Positions 31,680-37,285 of a stretch of 37,285 nucleotides of DNA are shown in pieces; position 1 is the stretch's first letter, and each line of letters opens with the position of its first letter. The stretch is from Bacteroidota bacterium (GTDB lineage Bacteria; Bacteroidota; Bacteroidia; Bacteroidales; JAAUTT01): positions 1-37,285 of the forward strand of contig JAJYAG010000054.1 of assembly GCA_021779665.1 (NCBI GenBank), in the 5' to 3' direction. The notes beneath the pieces were generated by a model. The model was given only the letters and a program-made list of their open reading frames with translations, was not told where the DNA came from and searched no databases. Made by a program: the position numbers and the translations under genes.

Positions 31680-33188
31680 TTAATTTTGTTGAACAGTATA
31701 AGTACCGTCAGCAAGATTCAGGGTAATGGTATAATTGCCTGCGGCAGCAATTGCAATATTTGCCCCACCTTTTGCAAGGTTTCCAGCCGAACCGCCATAG
31801 TTGATATCCCAGCTGTCGTTCGCACGGAACTTAATTTCGCCGGCAACAAGGTCGGTGGTAATTGTCCATGTATTGTTTGCACCCGGAGTCATGTTCAGGT
31901 CAGTACTCCATCCGCCAGTAGCATCACCAATCAGTCCCCATTGGGTTACGGAATACTTGTATTTCAATGGCTCGGAGAGGTCGAGCATTACAGAATAGGT
32001 TCCTGGTGTTGCAACAGGAATATTGTCGCCACCAGCTTGAACTTTACCATCTTTTACACCGTAATTAAGTCCCCAGTCATCATTAGCACGGAATTTAATT
32101 TCGCCTGCTGTTAAAGGAATAGTAGCAACCCATTGTCTTAAAGCTGAACTATAAACCATATTCTGATCGGAATTCCACTGGTCGGCAGTTGAACTACCAA
32201 TTACACCCCAGGTTGTTTTGGTGGCTGTATAAGTTAAGTTCGCAAGATTGATGTTGAAATGATAGTAACCAGCAGAACCAAGACTCAGGTTATCACCGGA
32301 AGTGCTTAATTTACCAGCAGCATCACCAGCTCCGTAGTTAGGACCATCCCAGTTTTTCTGGCTTACGAATTTGAATCCGTTAGGATCGGTAATGTCGGCA
32401 TAACCTTGAACAATCTGGTCGGTAGCCGAATTCATAAGAGAATCTTTTGCTCCACCAGGATTCCATCCCTGATAAGCGCCTGCAATCCACAAGGTAACAA
32501 TTGCCTGGGGGGTAGTAAAGGACACTTCGGGACCATAGGAAGTACCTGCAACGTTGGTTGCATAAGCACGAACATAGTAGGTTGTTAAACCTTTAAGGTT
32601 CGACAGTTCGCTGGTAAATGCACCTGAACCGGTACCATCGGTAGTTTTATTGCCTTCTACCGTGGGGTTTTGTGCAGTACCGTAAACAACACCACGAGCT
32701 GTGATATCAGCTCCTCCGGTGTTGGTAATGTTACCTCCACCTTTGGCAGTTGTTCCTGTTGTGGCTGTAAAAGCAGCAGTGGTAACGGTAGGTTTAACCG
32801 GAAGAGTTGTAAATTCAATTTGTTTTCCGTAGATGGTACCGTTGCTGCCGGTTGCATATGCACGGGCATAATACTTGGTTGCATAGTTAAGACCGCCAAT
32901 GGGAACATTAAATGTTGCCTTTGTATCAGTTCCTTCATAAACGACTTTACTATTTTCAATAGTAGGCTCTGTACTTGTTGAGTAGCAAACACCTTTTTCA
33001 GAAAAACCATCGCCCTGAGCTACTACAAACCCTATAACAGTTGCCGAATCGGATTTCAGGTTCAGCACCTCTGAAGTTGTTAATCTTGAATTCAGTTTCA
33101 CATCTTCTTCATCTTTTGTACAGGCAGTTATTATTCCTGCGATAACAAAAAAGGAGATGAGTAATTTATATAAAGCTAATTTTTTCAT
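31680..33188 (-). CDS. SusF-like starch-binding outer-membrane lipoprotein with FN3-like N-terminus
   Basis: The 502-residue protein has a lipoprotein signal (IITAC, Cys23), two fibronectin-III-like or related Ig repeats (about 35-127 and 130-227; EKGVCYSTSTEPTI and ARGVVYGTAQNPTV are equivalent), then three SusE/SusF-type starch-binding modules (about 230-325, 326-412, 413-502). The last two share AGEIKFRANDxWxxNYG and a G-G-x-N-I-x-V/I-A strand. SusF binds starch at the cell surface and supports SusCD import. Order and content agree with B. thetaiotaomicron SusF, but the tandem FN3-like stalk looks different. A 12-bp intercistronic stem-loop separates it from the SusE-like gene. Confidence 0.9.
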   Translation of the reverse strand: MKKLALYKLLISFFVIAGIITACTKDEEDVKLNSRLTTSEVLNLKSDSATVIGFVVAQGDGFSEKGVCYSTSTEPTIENSKVVYEGTDTKATFNVPIGGLNYATKYYARAYATGSNGTIYGKQIEFTTLPVKPTVTTAAFTATTGTTAKGGGNITNTGGADITARGVVYGTAQNPTVEGNKTTDGTGSGAFTSELSNLKGLTTYYVRAYATNVAGTSYGPEVSFTTPQAIVTLWIAGAYQGWNPGGAKDSLMNSATDQIVQGYADITDPNGFKFVSQKNWDGPNYGAGDAAGKLSTSGDNLSLGSAGYYHFNINLANLTYTATKTTWGVIGSSTADQWNSDQNMVYSSALRQWVATIPLTAGEIKFRANDDWGLNYGVKDGKVQAGGDNIPVATPGTYSVMLDLSEPLKYKYSVTQWGLIGDATGGWSTDLNMTPGANNTWTITTDLVAGEIKFRANDSWDINYGGSAGNLAKGGANIAIAAAGNYTITLNLADGTYTVQQN

Positions 33189-33231
33189 ACCGTATTTATA
33201 AAATTATATGTACTGGTCTTTTTGATTTAGC

Positions 33232-33260
33232 GGATCTGCAAATGATTTATTTGCAGATCC
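33232..33260 (-). other. Intercistronic stem-loop between SusE-like and SusF-like genes
   Basis: GGATCTGCAAAT (33232-33243) pairs perfectly over 12 bp with ATTTGCAGATCC (33249-33260), loop of 5 nt. On the minus strand it is followed by GCTAAATCAAAAAG, not by a T run. It may stabilise the upstream susCDE message or be a processing site. Confidence 0.65.
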
Positions 33261-33269
33261 TGCCTCTCT

Positions 33270-34304
33270 TTAGTTATTTTTAACTATGGTATAGGTACCT
33301 GTTTCCGAACCCTGAGTAGGATTGGTAATTGTAAGCGTAATGGTATAATTACCAGCAGTTACTGCAATGTTAGCACCATCATGCGTCAACTTATCGGGAG
33401 TACCACCCATGTTCCATGCCCAGCCATCATTCAATCTGAACTTAATATCACCAGCTTTCAGCGTAATGGTAATCTTCCAGGTTCCGGTAGCAGCATCGTA
33501 ATCCATTTTCTGGTCGGGACTGTCCCATCCGTTTGGAGTTGCGGAACCAACCAAACCAATCTGATAAGCTTCAGTTGTATAGGTAAGGGCTTTGGTATCT
33601 ACTGTTAAACGGTGCCAGCCATTATCAGACGGAGTAATGGCAGTACCATTCACCTTGAGTGCTCCACTATTATCACCATATACTGTTCCTGCATCAGGAT
33701 CTTTTAAAGTATAAGGTTTGGTTTTGTCCAATTTTACAAAACCGGTATATTTTCCATCACCAAGCGCCGATTCAACCTTACCGGTAACAACGCTGTTTGA
33801 AACCAAATCCAGACGAGGTAACCCGTAAACTGTTACATCTGCAGTCTGAATCTGCGAAATATACTCCAGAGGATTAGCTGTTGTGCCTACAGCTCCGGTA
33901 CCGGCATCTACAACCAATACAGCACGGAAGCGGAAGTCAACAGACGAAACCTGATCGGCAGGTAACTTTTTCAGTAAAATTGAATTTAAGTCGCTAACTG
34001 AAATTTTAATAGAATCGTTTTGCACTGAATTGGCAATAACCACAGGATTAGCGAATTTAGTACCAGCCTTGGCTGCTTCCAGAAAATAATTGGCCGAAGC
34101 GCTGAAGCCAGGATTAACAGGAGTACCTTTGAATAACAGAATGTTATTACCATTGGCCCTGGTAAGAGCCAGATTAGGTAACTCCGAAATAGCCGGAGCT
34201 TCGGGAGTATGCATCATGGTAACCTTATCGCCGTCCTTTTCGCACGATACAAGCATGCTGATGATACCCGCAAAAAACATATATATAAATAATTTCTTGT
34301 TCAT
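33270..34304 (-). CDS. SusE-like starch-binding outer-membrane lipoprotein
   Basis: The 344-residue protein has a lipoprotein signal (LVSCEKD, Cys21), a SusE N-terminal beta domain (about 30-155), and two carbohydrate-binding modules (about 160-242 and 243-344). The second carries AYQIGLVGSATPNGWDSPDQ and AGDIKFRLNDGWAWNMGG, the same motif as in the SusF-like protein. SusE binds starch on the cell surface with SusD, SusF and SusG. It is 18 bp downstream of susD and so co-translated from the same message. Length is close to B. thetaiotaomicron SusE. Confidence 0.92.
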   Translation of the reverse strand: MNKKLFIYMFFAGIISMLVSCEKDGDKVTMMHTPEAPAISELPNLALTRANGNNILLFKGTPVNPGFSASANYFLEAAKAGTKFANPVVIANSVQNDSIKISVSDLNSILLKKLPADQVSSVDFRFRAVLVVDAGTGAVGTTANPLEYISQIQTADVTVYGLPRLDLVSNSVVTGKVESALGDGKYTGFVKLDKTKPYTLKDPDAGTVYGDNSGALKVNGTAITPSDNGWHRLTVDTKALTYTTEAYQIGLVGSATPNGWDSPDQKMDYDAATGTWKITITLKAGDIKFRLNDGWAWNMGGTPDKLTHDGANIAVTAGNYTITLTITNPTQGSETGTYTIVKNN

Positions 34305-34322
34305 GGTTCTACAGTTTAAATA

Positions 34323-35939
34323 TTAATAACCAGTGTTTTGTTTAATGTTTGGATTAGCCGAAACTTCAGAACCCGGAATTGGGAATATGTTTCTGTACGA
34401 TTCGGTTTGAGCACCGGTATAAGTGCCGCCTTTCCATTGCCATTTGTAGGTTCCGTTTGTAAACTGACCGAAGCGAACCAGGTCGGTACGACGCTGAGCT
34501 TCATAATAAAATTCACGTCCACGTTCGTCGAGGAGGAATTTATCAGTCAACTGGGCAGTGGTGATGTTGCCGGAAGTATTTCCATAGGCGCGCTGACGAA
34601 CAAGGTTGATATCAGCTACAGCACCAGCTTTGTCGCCAAGGCGGTAAAGGGCTTCAGCTCTCATTAACAAAGCATCGGCATAGCGGAAAATAGGGAAATC
34701 GGTACTTGCAAAAGCTGTGTTATAATTCTCAGCCTGAGAGCCATTCGCATTTTTTGCGGTAAATTTGTAAACGCCAATACCATAGTCGCCGCTGGATGAA
34801 GGACTGGGGATATTCATGCTTTTCTTCATTTTCAGAAGAACACGTTTGTCTTTAGCCTGCGAGAACAAAATATCGCTTGCAGGAACCGGATTGTTACCAT
34901 AGGTAGCTAAAGTATCAACCAAAACATTCATAAAATCTTTGCGTGCACGGTTACCATTCCAGTTTGTGTTGGAAGTTAAACCATGAAAATCTTCAGCACG
35001 AACATAAGTTGCGTCACTGCTCGATTCAATAAGAAAGGTTGTTCCAACATAACCCTGGATATTGGTACCATCCTGAGCCCATGCAAAAATCATTTCGGGG
35101 TTATGGATGCCGTCATTGTCAGCAGCAAAATTCTGACGATAGTTGGTAGCCAGAGAGTATTTTCCGCTGCTGATTACCTTTTCAGCATATATTTTACAGC
35201 TGTCCCATTTTGCGGTACCTGTATAAACTTCGGCATTGAGATACAAACGTGCAAGCAGCATCCATGCAGCAGCTTTATCAGCCTGCGGATACGAGAATTT
35301 TGGTTCTCCGAGTTTTGTTTCGACATCCTTCAGTTCCTTAACAATATAATTGAAAAGGTTAACACGGCTTATCTGTTTTGGATAGAATTTACCAACACCG
35401 TCGGCTTCGGTTGTAAAAGGAGGATTTCCAAAAAGGTCCATGTGCCAGGTATAAGCTAAAGCTCTTAAGAAGCGGGCTTCGGCATTATACTGAACAACGG
35501 TTGGATCGCTATTGCCATTGGTATTTTTGATAAAATCGTTGGCATAAGTAATACTTAAGCCTAAACGTTGATACAACGCTGTAAGAAAAGGATTGGTAGC
35601 ACTCCATGTCTGGGTGTTCAGGTCGGCAATACCAACATCGCCCCATGCACAGATTGCTTCATCAGTAGTAATTTCCTGTACATTCCACAATGCTCTCATG
35701 GTTGTAAAGAAGTTCTCGTCGGAAGCGCTGATGTCGGCACCACCGTTGGCACCCTGACCAGCAATGATAAAGCTTGCATAAATCTTGCCTAACACTTGTT
35801 TCATGTAAGCAGGGTCATCGTTCAGGTTCCCCGTAAGAATCATGGTTGGGTCTTGTGGGGTTACATCCAGGTCTTTCACGCACGATACCATCATCGTTAA
35901 TGAAAGCATTATTCCAAATATGATATGTTTTTTATTCAT
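34323..35939 (-). CDS. susD: SusD-family starch/glycan-binding lipoprotein
   Basis: The 538-residue protein has a lipoprotein signal (MMVSCVKD, Cys20) and the SusD fold built on TPR-like helices: NAEARFLRALAYTWHMDLFG near 153-172, AAAWMLLARLYLNAEVY near 223, FPIFRYADALLMRAEALYRLG near 417 and LLDERGREFYYEAQRRTDLVRFG near 470. SusD is the lid of the SusCD complex and captures glycan at the cell surface. It begins 20 bp after the SusC stop and ends 18 bp before the SusE-like start, an undivided operon. Substrate is inferred to be starch from the SusE, SusF and amylase neighbours. The symbol denotes family and position, not proven orthology. Confidence 0.95.
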   Translation of the reverse strand: MNKKHIIFGIMLSLTMMVSCVKDLDVTPQDPTMILTGNLNDDPAYMKQVLGKIYASFIIAGQGANGGADISASDENFFTTMRALWNVQEITTDEAICAWGDVGIADLNTQTWSATNPFLTALYQRLGLSITYANDFIKNTNGNSDPTVVQYNAEARFLRALAYTWHMDLFGNPPFTTEADGVGKFYPKQISRVNLFNYIVKELKDVETKLGEPKFSYPQADKAAAWMLLARLYLNAEVYTGTAKWDSCKIYAEKVISSGKYSLATNYRQNFAADNDGIHNPEMIFAWAQDGTNIQGYVGTTFLIESSSDATYVRAEDFHGLTSNTNWNGNRARKDFMNVLVDTLATYGNNPVPASDILFSQAKDKRVLLKMKKSMNIPSPSSSGDYGIGVYKFTAKNANGSQAENYNTAFASTDFPIFRYADALLMRAEALYRLGDKAGAVADINLVRQRAYGNTSGNITTAQLTDKFLLDERGREFYYEAQRRTDLVRFGQFTNGTYKWQWKGGTYTGAQTESYRNIFPIPGSEVSANPNIKQNTGY

Positions 35940-35959
35940 AATTTTCTTCTTTTTGAATA

Positions 35960-37285
35960 TTAATAGCTTAAACTTACGCCAAACATGAAGGTGCGCGGAC
36001 GAGGATAAAAGTTATTATCGATGCCACCGGAAACTTCAGGATCGATACCTTTATACTTGGTAACCGTAAGAGCATTCTGAACTGTAAAGCTTAAACGCAC
36101 ACCTACTTTGCTGATTAAGTTTTTGAAGCTATAACCGGCACTGATGTTGTCGAGTTTGAAGAACGAAGCGTTTTCTACAAAGTAATCAGATGTAAACTGA
36201 CGTTTCACAAATTTGGTATCATCCAGGAATTTTGGGAAGTTCTTAAAGTAACCTATCTGATACATCTGGTCTAACGAAGCGCCTGCAGCTAACTGATTGT
36301 AAACGTAGTTACCAATGCTTGAACGTGTGGATGCTGCTAAATCGAAGTTTTTATAAGTAAAGCGTGCTGAGAAACCAATCAGGTAGTCGGCAACAGGATT
36401 ATGATAGATATATTTGTTATCGTTGTTACCGTTGATGGTACCACCTTTACCGGCTAAATCCACATATAAACCTTCGATAGGACGTCCACTCGGATCGTAA
36501 ACCTGTTTGTTAACAAAGAAAGAATATGCAGGATAACCTACACGGGTAACCTGTTTTTCACCAGTCATACCATCGCCGTAAAGAACGCCGATAAATTTAG
36601 GATCGTCGGACATCAAAAGCTTTGTGATCTCATTTTTATTATATGTGAAGTTAACTCCAAGGTTAAGACTCATATCTTTGCTTGAAACAGGAATTACATT
36701 CAAAGAGACTTCAATACCCCTGTTTTTGAGACTGCCAACGTTAGTCATCAAGGTATTTGAGAAATTGCTTCCTGTAGGAATGGTTACTCTGTTCAAAAGA
36801 TCATCGGTAACACGATTATAAAGGTCGATAGAACCTGAAACCCGATCTCTGAGGAAAGCAAAGTCAAGACCCACGTTTTGTGTGGTTGTTTCTTCCCATT
36901 TGATAAATGGATCGTATGGATCAGGACGCAGAGTAGGAATATATTCGCCACCTATTAAATAGTAATTACCAACCGAGGATTCTCTGTAAAACGCTTGTGC
37001 TGGATAGTCGCTGTCACTTATATCCTGCTGCCCTGTAACACCCCAGCCCAAACGTAATTTAAGATCAGAAATAGCATTTACGTTTTTGAGGAACGACTCG
37101 TCCTTTATTTTCCAAGCAAAAGCTGCTGCTGGGAACAAACCCCATTGATTATCCTTGGCAAAACGCGAAGAACCATCATTACGCAAGGTTAAGGTAAGTA
37201 AGTACTTTTCAGCAAGTGTGTAATTTAAACGACCAAAGAAAGATACAAGATAGTTTTCAGTAAATGGTTTCCTTCTAACTGGAAT
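35960..37285 (-). CDS. susC: SusC-family TonB-dependent transporter, C-terminal part (5' end outside window)
   Basis: The frame is open to the window edge, giving the last 441 residues of a TonB-dependent receptor normally of about 1000. The visible part is the C-terminal beta-barrel: TLTLRNDGSSRFAKDNQWG, LFPAAAFAWKI, LKLRLGWGVTGQQDI, TTTQNVGLDFAFLRDRVSGS, NRGIEVSLNV and the terminal RTFMFGVSLSY, all typical SusC/RagA segments. The plug domain and TonB box lie outside the window. SusC imports maltooligosaccharides across the outer membrane together with SusD. The apparent start at 37186 is an internal TTG. Confidence 0.95.
   Translation of the reverse strand: MPVRRKPFTENYLVSFFGRLNYTLAEKYLLTLTLRNDGSSRFAKDNQWGLFPAAAFAWKIKDESFLKNVNAISDLKLRLGWGVTGQQDISDSDYPAQAFYRESSVGNYYLIGGEYIPTLRPDPYDPFIKWEETTTQNVGLDFAFLRDRVSGSIDLYNRVTDDLLNRVTIPTGSNFSNTLMTNVGSLKNRGIEVSLNVIPVSSKDMSLNLGVNFTYNKNEITKLLMSDDPKFIGVLYGDGMTGEKQVTRVGYPAYSFFVNKQVYDPSGRPIEGLYVDLAGKGGTINGNNDNKYIYHNPVADYLIGFSARFTYKNFDLAASTRSSIGNYVYNQLAAGASLDQMYQIGYFKNFPKFLDDTKFVKRQFTSDYFVENASFFKLDNISAGYSFKNLISKVGVRLSFTVQNALTVTKYKGIDPEVSGGIDNNFYPRPRTFMFGVSLSY

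Overview
The window looks like the chromosome of a Bacteroidota bacterium, probably an environmental Bacteroidales/Marinilabiliales-type organism. The evidence is a SusC/SusD/SusE/SusF starch locus, a GH13 amylase ending in a type IX secretion (T9SS) sorting domain, lipoprotein signals ending in SC or AC, A/T-rich leaders mostly without Shine-Dalgarno sequences, and a promoter of the TTTG / TAnnTTTG type. No rRNA, tRNA, CRISPR array, phage or complete insertion sequence was seen.

Layout. (1) 2-1090: C-terminal part of a probable DUF5916 outer-membrane protein. (2) 1333-3724: a three-gene non-homologous end-joining (NHEJ) operon encoding Ku, a stand-alone LigD-type ligase domain that has lost its catalytic lysine, and a stand-alone LigD-type polymerase domain. 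(3) 3995-6049: an AraC-type HTH regulator, a poxvirus-like topoisomerase IB and a cupin-fold protein in a tight operon. (4) 6239-11555: a run of small general-stress genes: glycine-zipper stress protein, two lmo0937-type membrane peptides, a nucleoside deaminase, two unknown proteins, a DUF892 ferritin-like protein, a DUF4142 lipoprotein, a PorT-like beta-barrel, CsbD, a second AraC-type regulator and YtxH. A near-identical 16-bp element (GAGTAAAAAWTTCCCC) lies upstream of three transcription units in blocks 3 and 4, suggesting a shared regulon. (5) 11626-12924: type II NADH dehydrogenase. (6) 13090-18502: an AT-rich, loosely packed accessory stretch with a RibD_C-type reductase, a two-repeat DUF4348 lipoprotein, unknown proteins, a TonB C-terminal-domain protein and a TPR protein. 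It also contains an intergenic array of 20-21 bp degenerate repeats.

(7) 18769-28594: a secreted esterase, a Cache-PAS histidine kinase, an MtfA-like zinc peptidase, and on the opposite strand a two-gene phosphorelay operon (a very large CHASE-PAS hybrid kinase followed by a REC-HisKA kinase). (8) 28789-37285, minus strand: a Sus-like starch operon in the order susC (cut by the window edge), susD, susE, susF, amylase, with stem-loops at the last two intercistronic gaps and at the end.

How the parts may work together. Blocks 2-4 look like a stress-survival island: end joining and topoisomerase for DNA, ferritin-like, CsbD, YtxH and glycine-zipper proteins for general stress, and two related regulators that differ in a CxxC motif. 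Block 8 binds starch at the surface, imports oligosaccharides through SusCD, and hydrolyses starch with an amylase that appears to leave the cell by T9SS instead of being a lipoprotein like SusG. The most notable features are the ligase-dead NHEJ operon, the shared 16-bp element, the repeat array, and an in-frame mini-ORF directly ahead of the giant kinase.
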